Part shown: piece by piece, positions 25,781 to 34,878 of the stretch
Layout of the letters: each line of letters begins with the position of its first letter
Numbering within the stretch: the stretch's first letter is position 1
Source of the DNA: Streptomyces venezuelae
GTDB taxonomy: Bacteria > Actinomycetota > Actinomycetes > Streptomycetales > Streptomycetaceae
Direction: 5' to 3'
DNA: 64,000 nt
Assembly (NCBI RefSeq): GCF_008642315.1
Contig: NZ_CP029192.1
Coordinates: 8,618,001 to 8,682,000, forward strand
The notes under the pieces: model-generated
What the model was told of the DNA's origin: nothing
Database searches by the model: none
What the model saw: only the letters and a program-made list of their open reading frames with translations
Position numbers and translations under genes: made by a program

Positions 25781-28370
25781 CGACGCCGCTGCCTGCCTCC
25801 CCGGCGAGCAGCCGCGACAGCTCGACGCGGGACCGTACGCCCAGGGCCGCGAACACGTTGCGCAGGTGATGGTCGACGGTGCGGTGGCTCACGGAGAGGC
25901 GCACCGCGACCTCCCGGTTGGTGGCGCCCTCCGCGACGTGCCGGGCGATGCGCTGCTGCTGCGGAGTCAGCGCGGCCAGGGGCCCGGGGTTCGGCTCCCC
26001 GGCGACCGCCTCGCCCGCGGCCCGCAGTTCGGCGCGGCTGCGGTCCGCCCAGGCCCGCGCGCCGCACCGCTCGAAGGCGACCAGCGCGTCACGCAACGGC
26101 CCGCGCGCCTCGCGGGTACGACGACGGCGCCGCAGCCACTGCCCGTACAGGAGTTGCGTACGGCCGCGTTCGAACTCGCCCGGCAGACGGTCGTGGTGGG
26201 CGACCGCGCTCTCGTACGCCGCGGCCGCCTGCTGGGGCGGTGCCAACAGGGCGCGACAGCGCGCGAGTTGGGCCGACGCGAGCCGGTCGGCGGTCGCGTC
26301 GGCCCAGCGGGTGAACTCCGCGGTGGCAAGCCGCGCCTCCGCCGCGCGCCCGACCTGTACGGCCGCTTCCACGAAACAGGGGACGGCCAGCATGCGCACG
26401 GCGAAGTGGCCGCGGCGAGGCCCGGGGGCGACCAGTGGGGCGAGCCGCGCCGCCGCGTCGGCGGGACGACCCGCGCCGAGTTCCGTCCGGGCGACGGCCC
26501 AGACGGCGAGGGTGGCGGCCTGCGTGAGACCGTGCGGCCCGGCACCCGCGGCCGCGGCCGCCGCGTGCGAGGCGCAGGCGTCGGCGTCCCCTTCCACGGA
26601 CGCGGCGAGCGCGAGGACGGCGTGCAGCGAAACGGCGACGTTGGGCTGCCCGATCCGGTGCGCGGCCCGCAGCCCTTCGAGGGCGTGAGCACGGGCGCCG
26701 GTATGACGCCCGGCACGCAACTCCGCGTAGGCCAGGTGCTCCAGAGTACGGGGCAACAGGACCTCGGGCCCGTAGGCCCGCACGGCAGCGAGCGCCCGCG
26801 CCCCGGCAACACAGGCGGCCTCGACCTCACCAACGACCAGAGCGGCACCCCCGATCCGCAACAACCCACCGGGCTCACCCGCCCCAGAAGCCGCTGTCCC
26901 GCCCCGCAACAACCCAGCGGGCACGTCCGCCCCACCAACCCCTGCGACCCCTCCCACCCCGCGCAAACCGTCCAAACAGCGGCGCAGCAGTGCGTGGCCC
27001 TCCGAGGTGCGGCCCGTCAGGACCGCGCACATTCCTGTGCGGTACGCCTCCAGCATCGGGTCGTCCTCGCACGTCGGTAATCGCGTCATCGCCTCCCGGT
27101 AGGCGGCCGCGTCGCCCATGGCCCACGCGGCCTCCGCCGCGCCGATGAGCGCGCGGCGGGCCCGCGCGGGCGGGAGCAGTGCCGCGGCGGTGAGCAGGGA
27201 CTCCCTGGCGTCGTCGGCCGGCCCGTCGGCGAGGGCGAGCAGTCCGCGTACCCGGTGGACGCCGCCGTGTGCGGGGACGGCACCGACCCGGGCGAGCAGC
27301 GCACGCGCCCGTACGGGATCCCCGGCGAGGCGGGCCGCTTCCGCTGCCTCGGCGAGACGGTCGGTTCGTGCCTCCGGCTCGGCGGTGAGCGCCGCGGCGC
27401 GTGCCAGGGCGGCGGAACGACCCGCGTGCGACGGGTGCGCGGCCGCCGCGGCGGCGAGGGACGCGGCGAGCCGCGCGTGGTGCTCGTCCGCCGCACAGGC
27501 GAGCTGGATCAGGCGGGGGAGACGGTCGCGGCAGGCACGGGCGAGGCGGAGGTGGGCGGTCCTGCGGCGGGCGGGCGCGGTGCGTCGGAGCACCGCACGG
27601 CGCAGCAGGGTGTCGGTGAAGTGGAGCCGTCCGCCGGCCCTGACGACGATCCCGGCCGCTTCGGCGGGGGTGAGCCCCGCGAGGTCGCCGCCGGCCCGCA
27701 GTATCAGGGAGAGGTCCGCGCCCGCGCCGTCGGGCTCGTGCTCTCCGGCCGCCGTGGCGAGCAGCAGCAGCGCGCGTGCGGGGGAGGGCAGTTCGTCGAC
27801 GCGGAGCGCGTGGTCGGCGAAGAGGTCCTCGCCGCCGGGCAGGGTGTCGGGCAGCGGGGTGCGGCCGGTCAGCTGGTCGGGGGTGAGGGCCGCGACGAGC
27901 GCGGTGAGCAACCGCGGATTCCCCACGGCCTCGCGGACCAGCCAGGCACCGACGGCGGGGTCGGCGGCGCCCCGGGTGAGCCGGTCGAGCAGCGCGGCGG
28001 CCGCACCGTCGTCGAGCGGCCCCAGCCGCAGCGTCGGCAGCCCCGCGAACTCGTCCGTGTCGGTGTGGTGTTCAGCGAGGGTGAGCAGTACGGCCACGGG
28101 GGTCGGGCCGGACATCCGCCGGAGGTCCGCGGCGAGAGCCGTCCGGGATGCGTGGTCCCATCGGTGCACGTCGTCGAGACAGGTCAGCCGCGGCCCACTG
28201 CCGTCGTGGATCCCCCGCGCGTACTCCACCAGCGCGGTACGGCCGATGCCCGGCGGCGCGGTCAGGACGAGCACACCGCCGTGCCCGGCCCGTACGCGCC
28301 CCACCAGGGACTCCAGGGCGGCGATCTCCTCGCGGCGGCCGAACAGTTCGGGCGGCATCTGAAGGGTCAC
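25767..28370 (-). CDS. LAL-type LuxR family regulator with AAA/NTPase domain
   Basis: An 867-residue large ATP-binding LuxR regulator. Walker A lies in LVLTAPPGIGRTALVEY near residue 40, and Walker B is around LTCLDDVHRWD. A long TPR-like helical region rich in Ala and Arg fills residues 260-790. The LuxR HTH closes the protein (LTPQQQRIARHVAEGATNRE, then VSHRTVDHHLRNVFAALG). Residues about 490-520 are a Gly-rich low-complexity insert. The GTG start lacks a ribosome binding site. LAL regulators often activate pathway-specific genes, but the target here is unknown. A palindrome just upstream suggests autoregulation. Confidence 0.9.
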   Translation of the reverse strand: MTLQMPPELFGRREEIAALESLVGRVRAGHGGVLVLTAPPGIGRTALVEYARGIHDGSGPRLTCLDDVHRWDHASRTALAADLRRMSGPTPVAVLLTLAEHHTDTDEFAGLPTLRLGPLDDGAAAALLDRLTRGAADPAVGAWLVREAVGNPRLLTALVAALTPDQLTGRTPLPDTLPGGEDLFADHALRVDELPSPARALLLLATAAGEHEPDGAGADLSLILRAGGDLAGLTPAEAAGIVVRAGGRLHFTDTLLRRAVLRRTAPARRRTAHLRLARACRDRLPRLIQLACAADEHHARLAASLAAAAAAHPSHAGRSAALARAAALTAEPEARTDRLAEAAEAARLAGDPVRARALLARVGAVPAHGGVHRVRGLLALADGPADDARESLLTAAALLPPARARRALIGAAEAAWAMGDAAAYREAMTRLPTCEDDPMLEAYRTGMCAVLTGRTSEGHALLRRCLDGLRGVGGVAGVGGADVPAGLLRGGTAASGAGEPGGLLRIGGAALVVGEVEAACVAGARALAAVRAYGPEVLLPRTLEHLAYAELRAGRHTGARAHALEGLRAAHRIGQPNVAVSLHAVLALAASVEGDADACASHAAAAAAGAGPHGLTQAATLAVWAVARTELGAGRPADAAARLAPLVAPGPRRGHFAVRMLAVPCFVEAAVQVGRAAEARLATAEFTRWADATADRLASAQLARCRALLAPPQQAAAAYESAVAHHDRLPGEFERGRTQLLYGQWLRRRRRTREARGPLRDALVAFERCGARAWADRSRAELRAAGEAVAGEPNPGPLAALTPQQQRIARHVAEGATNREVAVRLSVSHRTVDHHLRNVFAALGVRSRVELSRLLAGEAGSGVVTVG

Positions 28371-28379
28371 GCCCGCACG

Positions 28380-28395
28380 TTACTGTCGCGTAACT
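28380..28395. promoter_or_regulatory. Inverted repeat upstream of the LAL gene
   Basis: GTTACTGTCGCGTAAC has perfect 5-bp arms (GTTAC/GTAAC) around 6 bp. It is 9 bp before the LAL start codon, so a bound protein would cover the transcription start. Confidence 0.4.
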
Positions 28396-28460
28396 CGGCC
28401 CGGAAGCCCCACGTCCGCGGCTCTGGGCAGGCCACCAAAGGCGCCTGTGCACGGGCACAG

Positions 28461-28494
28461 GACGGCCGCCGTCCGGCACCGGACGACGGCCGTC
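28461..28494 (-). terminator. Strong hairpin terminator after the polyesterase gene
   Basis: GACGGCCGCCGTCCGG (28461-28476) and CCGGACGACGGCCGTC (28479-28494) form a 16-bp stem with one mismatch and a 2-nt loop. It lies 24 bp after the hydrolase stop on the minus strand and would separate it from the LAL gene. Confidence 0.7.
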
Positions 28495-28518
28495 GCAACG
28501 CCTGACGAGAGGAGGCGG

Positions 28519-29415
28519 TCAGGACGTGTGCGGGCAGTTGCCCCGGTACTCCTCGATCGTCAGGCTCGGCCTCGGCAGCGGACAGAGGAACTGCTCGTAG
28601 CGGGTGTCGCTGTCGATGAACCGCTTCAGCCAGGAAATGCTGTACTTCGCGATCGTCGTGTTGGACGTGTTCGGCGTGAAGTGCGTCGCGTTGTTGAGCT
28701 CCAGGTACGCCTTGTCCAGCGAGCCCGGCAGCGACTGGTAGAACGGCTCGGAGTGACCGGAGACGGGGGCGACGGTGTCACCGTCCGCGCCCACGACCAG
28801 CGTCGGCGTCCGCAGCTCCGGCCAGGTCGTGTCGAGGTTCCAGCCGGTCAGCGGGATCGCCGCCTTGAGCGACGTGCGGCTCTTGGCGGCCTCCAGCGTG
28901 CCGCCGCCGCCCATCGAGTGGCCCATCACGCCGAGCCGCGACGCGTTGACCCGGTTGCGCACCGAACTCGACGTGGTCAAGTAGTCCAGTGCGGAGAGGA
29001 GTTGGCGGCCCCGGCTGGCGGGCTGGTCGAGGGTGGTGAGGGTGTCGATGGTGAAGACCACGAAGCCCTGGGAGGCGAGCCGTGGTCCGAGCCACGCGAT
29101 GCTCGACTGATAGGCGGTGAACCCGGGCGAGATCACCACCGCGCCGAACGTGCCGTCGGAGGTCGACGTCGGGTAGTAGATGGTGCCGCCGCCGAACCCG
29201 GACACGCCGAGCGAGGAGACGGTGGTCTGCGAGACGGCGTAGGAGCCGCGCGGTGCCTCGATGCTGGAGACGGTCGGGTCGGGGCCGCGCTCGTACGGGT
29301 TGTCCGCGGCGGCCCGGGCTCCCGGTGCGAGTCCGGTGCCGAGGAGTCCCGCGGTGGCGACCGCGGCGGCGAGGCAGGCCCGCACCACGGGGCGGGAGAA
29401 GACGTGCAGCTGCAC
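28519..29415 (-). CDS. Secreted polyester hydrolase, type I PETase/cutinase-like
   Basis: A 298-residue secreted alpha/beta hydrolase. The signal peptide covers residues 1-37 (cleavage near ARAAA). The triad is Ser167 (GHSMGG), Asp213 (ADGDTVAPV) and His245 (NNATHFTPN). The oxyanion and aromatic subsite is [14 protein letters not shown] with Phe99, and Trp192 in LTGWN corresponds to the wobbling Trp of PET hydrolases. The only Cys near the C-terminus, 278 and 294, match the single disulfide of Thermobifida cutinases, so this is type I and not the IsPETase two-disulfide form. GTG start with GAGAGGA. It should hydrolyse cutin, short-chain polyesters or lipids outside the cell. Confidence 0.92.
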   Translation of the reverse strand: MQLHVFSRPVVRACLAAAVATAGLLGTGLAPGARAAADNPYERGPDPTVSSIEAPRGSYAVSQTTVSSLGVSGFGGGTIYYPTSTSDGTFGAVVISPGFTAYQSSIAWLGPRLASQGFVVFTIDTLTTLDQPASRGRQLLSALDYLTTSSSVRNRVNASRLGVMGHSMGGGGTLEAAKSRTSLKAAIPLTGWNLDTTWPELRTPTLVVGADGDTVAPVSGHSEPFYQSLPGSLDKAYLELNNATHFTPNTSNTTIAKYSISWLKRFIDSDTRYEQFLCPLPRPSLTIEEYRGNCPHTS

Positions 29416-29582
29416 GGAGGGGTCCTCTCGGTCGTGGCGGGACCACCCGGGGCAGTGTGCGGGGCGACATGCGGGGCGGCATGCGCGGAGAGGAGATCGC
29501 CCTGGTGGAGACCGCCGTTTCGTTGGCGGTCCCACCGTGGCGCCGATGGCGGTGCACGGACATCGGCGAAATCACCGGTGTC

Positions 29583-32537
29583 TCACCGCCCGTGCTCCAC
29601 CGCCTCCCACACCAACTCCACCGGATGCCAGGCGTTCCGCTCGGTCCCGTGGAAGATCTGCTGACGGCAGGAGACGCCGGTGGCCACCACGACCGTGTCG
29701 TCCGCCGCCGCCTGGATCGCGGGGAACAGCCGGTCCTCGCCGACCGTCATCGACACCTCGTAGTGCTCGGACTCGAAGCCGAACGAACCCGCCATCCCGC
29801 AGCACCCGGCGTCCAGTTCGGTCACGGTCACGCCCGGGATGCGGTTCAGGAGCGCGACGGTCGCGGCGGTTCCCACCTCCGCCTTCTGGTGGCAGTGGCC
29901 GTGGTAGAGCAGCGTGCGCCCGGCCAGCCACGAGTCGGTGCGCAGCCTCAGCCGCCCCGCGTCGACGGCCTCCGTCAGGAGCTCCTCGACCTGACGGACC
30001 CTCCCGGCGATGTCCTCGACGGCGGCGTCGTCCGGCAGCAGCGACCGGTGTTCGTCGCGCAGGGTCATCAGACAGGTGGGCTCGCAGCCCACGATCGGTG
30101 AGCCGGCCTCCGTCGACCGCGCCAAGGAGTGGGCGAGGTGGCGTGCCTTGGTCTTCGCGTCGTCGACCAGGCCTTTGGAGAGGCTGGACCTGCCGCAGCA
30201 GCCGCCGCTCTCCAGACGCACCTGCCACCCCGCCCGTTCCAGGAGCTGGATGGCCGCACGGCCGATGCCGGGCTCGGTGTACGTGGTGAAGGAGTCGGCG
30301 AGATAGGTGACGGTGCCCTGGGTGACCGGGTGCGCGACAGGCGTCCGGCGCCGGTGCCAGCGCAGCAGGTTGCGGCGCACGAAGACCGGCAGCGGCCGCT
30401 GCGGAGCGATGCCGACCAGGCGGTCCATGAGCCGGCGCAGCGGTGGGACGCGCCCCGGCAGGTTGGACAGGGGCGCCGTCGCCGACCCCAGCCGGTTCAG
30501 GAGGTGGATCGCCCCGAACAGGCGGGAGCGCAGCGGCACTCCATGGGCGTCGTGGTAATGCGAGAGGGTCTCGCTCTTGAGGGTGGCCATGTCGACGCCG
30601 AGAGGGCACTCGCTCTTGCAGGCCTTGCACATCAGGCACAGGTCGAGGATCTCGTGCAGCCGCTCGTCCCCGAGAGCGGCCTTCGGGTCGGGCTCGGAGA
30701 GGGCTTTGACCAGGGCGCCCGCTCGTCCGCGGGTGGAGTCCTCCTCCTTGCGGGTGGCCATGTACGAGGGGCACATGGCGCCGCTGCCGGACTTGCGGCA
30801 CAGGCCGATGTTCATGCACCGGTCGGCCGCGGCGCGCATCCCACCACCGCCGACGACCTCGAAGGACAGCCGGGTGCGCACGGGCTCCGCGGGCGCCAGC
30901 GCCGCGTCGCGGAGGTTCTCCGTCATCGGCGCCGCGTCCACGATCTTGCCCGGGTTGAGGAGGTGATCGGGGTCGAAGAGCCGCTTCACCTGACGCATCG
31001 CCTCGTACAGCTGCTCGCCGAATATCTCCCGGTTGAACTCGCTGCGGGCGAGCCCGTCGCCGTGTTCGCTGGAGTTCACCCCGCCGTACGCGGCGACGAG
31101 ATCCTTGATCTCCTCCGCGACCGCCCGCATCCGGCGGATGTCGGCGGGGTCGGTCAGGTCGAGGTAGGGCCGGATGTGCAGACAGCCGACCGAGCAGTGG
31201 CCGTAGAAGCCGGCCGTCATGTCGTGCCGGTCGAGGACGTCCTTGAACCTGCGGGTGTAGTCGGCGAGATGCTCCGGGTCGACCGCGGTGTCCTCGACGA
31301 AGGCGAGGGGGCGCCGGGTGCCCTCACTGGCCGCCATGAGCAGCCCGAGCCCGGCCTTGCGGACCTTCAGCAGGGACGACTGCTGGGCCGGGGTGACGGC
31401 CTGAAGGGTGTGGTAGCCGTGCCCGTGGCGCGTCCAGAGCTTCGTGAGGCGCCGCATCCGGTCAAGGAGTTCGGCCTCCTCGTCGCCGGTGAAGGACACG
31501 AAGAGGAGGGCTTCGGGTCTGCCTTCCAGAATGTCGCCGAGCGCCGCGTACTCGATCTTCTGCCGGGACAGGTCGAGGATCGTGCGGTCCATCAGTTCCA
31601 CGGCGGCCGGGTCGCAGGCCAGCGCGTCCTGCGTGCCCGCGATGGCGTCCGCGACCGAGCCGAAGTGGCCGACGGCGATCACCGTGAGGCGGGGCTTGGG
31701 CACCAGATCGACGAGGGCGCGGGTCACGACGGCGAGTGTTCCCTCCGAGCCGACGACGAACTTGGCGAGGTCGAACGGGGTGTCCTCGCGGGCCAGCCGG
31801 TCCAGGCGGTAGCCGCAGGCGCGGCGCCAGTGCGCGGGGAAACCCTCGGCGATGGCCGCCGCGTTGGCCCGCACGATCTCGGGCAGCTCCCTGTAGAGGG
31901 CGCCCTCCAGAGTCGGCTGCTCGGCGCGGTGGGCGCGTTCGGCCTCCTCGACCCGGCCGAGGGGCACCCGGCTGGCGTCCGAGAGGACCACGTCGAGTTC
32001 GCGGACGTGGTCGATGGTCATGCCGTAGCGCACCGATCCGCTGCCGGCCGAGTTGTTGCCGATCATCCCGCCGATGGTGGCCCGATTGCTGGTCGAGGTG
32101 TCCGGGCCGAACATCAGCCCCCACGGGTTCGCGGCCCGATTGAGCTGGTCCTGTACGACGCCCGCCTCGACCAGGGCCGTTCCGCTGCCGGGGTCGAGTT
32201 CCACGACGCGGTTCATGTGCCGGGAGAGATCGAGGACGAGGCCGGGGCCGACGGTCTGGCCCGCGAGGCTCGTCCCGGCGCCGCGCGGCACGACGGGCAC
32301 GCGGTGGGCGGCCGCGGCGGCGACCGCCGCGGCGACGTCGTCGGCGTGCCGGGGAAAGACCACGCCGACGGGCGTGATGGCGTACATACTCGCGTCCCTG
32401 GCGAACACGTGCCGTGTGTAGTCGTCGAACTGGACCTCTCCGTCGAGGTCACGGACCAGGTCCTTCCGGAGCTCGTGGGCCCGGCCCTCGAACTCGGAGC
32501 TCTCGTGCGTCGGGCTTGCGCCCTCGGTGACGGTCAT
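29583..32537 (-). CDS. FAD-linked and Fe-S 2-hydroxyacid dehydrogenase (YdiJ-type)
   Basis: A 984-residue fused enzyme. The FAD_binding_4 domain is near residues 55-200 (PRGAGTSLAGQ, ATIGGMIGNNSAGSGSVRYG). The FAD-oxidase C domain runs to about 500. Two 4Fe-4S clusters lie at about 573-645 (CMNIGLCRKSG...MCPSY and CLMCKACKSECPLGVD). Two CCG domains are near 780 (GGCCGRSSL) and 912 (DAGCCGMAGSFGFESEHY). This is the E. coli YdiJ layout: oxidation of D-2-hydroxyglutarate, D-lactate or a similar hydroxyacid with electrons passed to the respiratory chain. It is in the same direction as the class V aminotransferase, 52 bp downstream of it, which suggests a glyoxylate or hydroxyacid pathway. Confidence 0.92.
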   Translation of the reverse strand: MTVTEGASPTHESSEFEGRAHELRKDLVRDLDGEVQFDDYTRHVFARDASMYAITPVGVVFPRHADDVAAAVAAAAAHRVPVVPRGAGTSLAGQTVGPGLVLDLSRHMNRVVELDPGSGTALVEAGVVQDQLNRAANPWGLMFGPDTSTSNRATIGGMIGNNSAGSGSVRYGMTIDHVRELDVVLSDASRVPLGRVEEAERAHRAEQPTLEGALYRELPEIVRANAAAIAEGFPAHWRRACGYRLDRLAREDTPFDLAKFVVGSEGTLAVVTRALVDLVPKPRLTVIAVGHFGSVADAIAGTQDALACDPAAVELMDRTILDLSRQKIEYAALGDILEGRPEALLFVSFTGDEEAELLDRMRRLTKLWTRHGHGYHTLQAVTPAQQSSLLKVRKAGLGLLMAASEGTRRPLAFVEDTAVDPEHLADYTRRFKDVLDRHDMTAGFYGHCSVGCLHIRPYLDLTDPADIRRMRAVAEEIKDLVAAYGGVNSSEHGDGLARSEFNREIFGEQLYEAMRQVKRLFDPDHLLNPGKIVDAAPMTENLRDAALAPAEPVRTRLSFEVVGGGGMRAAADRCMNIGLCRKSGSGAMCPSYMATRKEEDSTRGRAGALVKALSEPDPKAALGDERLHEILDLCLMCKACKSECPLGVDMATLKSETLSHYHDAHGVPLRSRLFGAIHLLNRLGSATAPLSNLPGRVPPLRRLMDRLVGIAPQRPLPVFVRRNLLRWHRRRTPVAHPVTQGTVTYLADSFTTYTEPGIGRAAIQLLERAGWQVRLESGGCCGRSSLSKGLVDDAKTKARHLAHSLARSTEAGSPIVGCEPTCLMTLRDEHRSLLPDDAAVEDIAGRVRQVEELLTEAVDAGRLRLRTDSWLAGRTLLYHGHCHQKAEVGTAATVALLNRIPGVTVTELDAGCCGMAGSFGFESEHYEVSMTVGEDRLFPAIQAAADDTVVVATGVSCRQQIFHGTERNAWHPVELVWEAVEHGR

Positions 32538-32589
32538 GCTCGGGGGCCTCCTCGGCGGGATGGGAAGGTCGGCGGGCGCGCGGCCGCCG

Positions 32590-33756
32590 TCACTCGGCGC
32601 GCAGGACGTCCAGGGCGGCGGTGAGCCCGCCGGGATCGATGCGCACGTCCGCCAGTTGCAGACCCATCTGCACTCCGGCGAGGGTGCCCGCGAGCGTGAG
32701 GTCGTTGAGGTGGCCGAGGTGGCCGATGCGGAAGATCCGTCCGGCGAGCCTGCCGAGGCCCGCGCCGAGCGACATGTCGAACCGTTCGAGGATGATCTCG
32801 CGCACCTTGTCGGCGTCCTGGCCCTCGGGCATCAGCACCGCGGTGAGTGAGGACGAATGCTCGCGGTCGTCGGCGCAGAGCACTTCGAGGCCCCAGCCGC
32901 GCACGGCGGCCCGGGTCGCCGCCGCATGCCGGTCGTGCCGGGCGAAGACCGCGGGGAGTCCTTCCGCCCGGAGCATCCGCAGGGCTTCGGCCAGCCCGTG
33001 GAGGAGGTTGGTGGCGGGGGTGTACGGGAAGAATCCGCGCCGGTTCGCCTCGATGATCGGCTGCCAGTCCCAGTAGGACTTGCGCAGCCTCGCCGTGCGG
33101 GACGCGGCGAGGGCCTTCTCGCTCACGGCATTGAAGCCGAGCCCCGGCGGCAGCATCAGCCCTTTCTGGGACCCGGCGACGGTGACGTCTACGCCCCACT
33201 CGTCGTGCCGGTAGTCGATCGACCCCAGCGAGGAGATGGTGTCGACCAGCAGCAGGGCGGGGTGGCCCGTCGCGTCCATCGCCCGCCTGATCTCGGGGAC
33301 TCTGCTGGTCACGCCGGTCGATGTCTCGTTGTGCACGACGCAGACCGCCTTGATCGTACGGGCGGTGTCGGCCGCGAGGCGTTCGGCGACGGCCTCGGGG
33401 GACGCGCCGTGGCGCCAGTCGCCGGGCAGGAAGTCGACGTACAGCCCGAGGCTCGCCGCCATCTGCTGCCAGAGCGTGGCGAAGTGGCCGGTCTCCACGT
33501 GCAGCACCCGGTCGCCGGTGCTGAGGGTGTTGACCAGGGCCGCCTCCCAGGCACCGGTGCCGGAGCCGGGGAAGATCACGACCGGGCCGGAGGTGCCGAA
33601 GACCGGCTTCAGCGAGGCGAGCAACTCCGTGGTGAGCGCCGCGAATTCGGGGCCGCGATGGTCGATGGTCGGCGCCGACATGGCGCGGAGCACCTGGTCG
33701 GGGACGTTGGTGGGGCCTGGTATCTGCAGGAAGTGCCGCCCGGTTCGAGAGGTCAC
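32590..33756 (-). CDS. Class V aminotransferase, serine/alanine-glyoxylate type
   Basis: A 388-residue PLP enzyme. It starts with the family signature FLQIPGPTNVPDQVLRAMS and DHRGPEF. The PLP Lys lies in VAGSQKGLMLPPG, and the phosphate loop is FPGSGTGAWEAAL. Length matches serine-glyoxylate or alanine-glyoxylate aminotransferases, which remove toxic glyoxylate. The GTG at 33756 has AAGGGAG 10 nt upstream. The YdiJ-type gene follows in the same direction. The divergent IclR gene and repeated GTGGCACGG motifs between them suggest IclR control. Confidence 0.9.
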   Translation of the reverse strand: MTSRTGRHFLQIPGPTNVPDQVLRAMSAPTIDHRGPEFAALTTELLASLKPVFGTSGPVVIFPGSGTGAWEAALVNTLSTGDRVLHVETGHFATLWQQMAASLGLYVDFLPGDWRHGASPEAVAERLAADTARTIKAVCVVHNETSTGVTSRVPEIRRAMDATGHPALLLVDTISSLGSIDYRHDEWGVDVTVAGSQKGLMLPPGLGFNAVSEKALAASRTARLRKSYWDWQPIIEANRRGFFPYTPATNLLHGLAEALRMLRAEGLPAVFARHDRHAAATRAAVRGWGLEVLCADDREHSSSLTAVLMPEGQDADKVREIILERFDMSLGAGLGRLAGRIFRIGHLGHLNDLTLAGTLAGVQMGLQLADVRIDPGGLTAALDVLRAE

Positions 33757-33778
33757 AGTGGCCAACTCCCTTGAAATG

Positions 33779-33818
33779 CGTGCCGCATTGTGGCACGGTG
33801 TGTCGTAAGGTGGCACGG
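33779..33818. promoter_or_regulatory. IclR-type operator region
   Basis: Inverted repeat CGTGCC-N7-GGCACG (33779-33797). GTGGCACGG recurs as a direct repeat at 33790-33798 and 33810-33818, 20 bp apart, i.e. about two helical turns. It lies between the divergent aminotransferase and IclR genes. IclR proteins bind as dimers of dimers at such spaced sites. Confidence 0.5.
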
Positions 33819-33852
33819 GGAGCGTAGGGCCGACCCGGTGGGGAGTCAACGG

Positions 33853-34632
33853 ATGCAGAGCGTTCTCAACGCACTTCGCGTGCTCGAAGAGGTCGCCGCG
33901 CGGCAGCCGATCGGCGTCGCCGACCTCGCCAGAAGCCTTGAGCTGCCCAAGAGTTCGGCGCAGCGCGCGCTGCGCACCCTGCACGAGGCGGGCTGGATCC
34001 GCCCGGCCGCCGGCGAGGTCACCCGCTGGGTCGTGACGACCAAGGCGTTGCAGGTCGGACGCCGCGCCACGGGGGAGTTGAGCCTGCGTGACGTCGCCCT
34101 GCCACTCATGGAGGAGCTGCGGCGGCGCATCGACGAGACGGTTCACCTGACCGTGCCGGACGGCGACCGGGTGGTGCTGATCGAGCGCCTGGAGACGTCG
34201 AAGCCGGTGCGGATCATCCTCGCCCTCGGCACCCAACTGCCCATCCACGCCTCCGCGAACGGCAAGGCGGTCCTCGCCGCCTGTTCCGCCGAGGTGATCG
34301 CCCGTCACCTGGACGCGGGTCTCGAAGGGTTCACGGACTCGACCATCACCGACGGGGAACGGCTGCTCGCCGAGCTCGCGCGGATCAGGGAGCGGGGGTA
34401 CGCGACCAACGGCGGCGAGTGGCGGGACGACGTGTCCGCGGTCGCGGCCGCCGTGCGGGACGAGTCGGGCGCGCCGGTCGCCAGCATCAGCGTCAACATG
34501 CCGACGAGCCGGATGACGCGGGAGGCGAGCGTGGCCTACGGCGCGCTGGTGAGCGAGACCGCGCAGCAGGTCAGCGCGGCTCTGGGCCATGCGCGGCCGG
34601 GTGGGGCGGGCGGCCCCGCGGTGGGACGTTAG
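33853..34632 (+). CDS. IclR-family transcriptional regulator
   Basis: A 259-residue regulator. Residues 1-65 are the winged helix (SVLNALRVLEEVAARQPIGV, then LELPKSSAQRALRTLHEAGW). The effector domain has the usual HASANGKAVLAA and conserved GYATNGGEW. The ATG at 33853 is preceded by GGGGAG at 8 nt; upstream GTG codons are possible. Divergent from the aminotransferase operon and followed by the MatC-type carrier, it probably represses both in response to a hydroxy- or keto-acid. Confidence 0.93.
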   Translation: MQSVLNALRVLEEVAARQPIGVADLARSLELPKSSAQRALRTLHEAGWIRPAAGEVTRWVVTTKALQVGRRATGELSLRDVALPLMEELRRRIDETVHLTVPDGDRVVLIERLETSKPVRIILALGTQLPIHASANGKAVLAACSAEVIARHLDAGLEGFTDSTITDGERLLAELARIRERGYATNGGEWRDDVSAVAAAVRDESGAPVASISVNMPTSRMTREASVAYGALVSETAQQVSAALGHARPGGAGGPAVGR

Positions 34633-34716
34633 CGGGTCGCGTCCCGCGCAGCGCATTCGGGCGTCCCTCTTGACGCCACCGGAAGCCCGCTTCGATACTC
34701 CCCACTGCGAAAGTGA

Positions 34717-34735
34717 AATTCCGCTAGGCGGAATT
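34717..34735. promoter_or_regulatory. Palindromic operator before the MatC-type carrier
   Basis: AATTCCGC-TAG-GCGGAATT is a perfect 8-bp dyad with a 3-bp centre. The TTCCGC...GCGGAA pattern is common for actinobacterial IclR regulators. It is about 145 bp before the carrier start and 85 bp after the IclR stop. Confidence 0.55.
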
Positions 34736-34878
34736 CCAAATCCCCCTGGGCTCTTCCGGCCCATGGCGGACGTCCGTGCGCGCCACCATCCACCGCGCAC
34801 TCCCGGCGCCCCGCGCACCCTTCGTGACGCGCCGCGGCGCCCCGCGACATGACATCGGCCGACGGCAAGGGAGCCCTC

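Noticed and set aside
30129..32624. Long plus-strand open frame of about 830 codons
   Set aside because: Antisense to the YdiJ-type dehydrogenase, which has clear domain motifs and codon bias. The plus frame shows no family motif.
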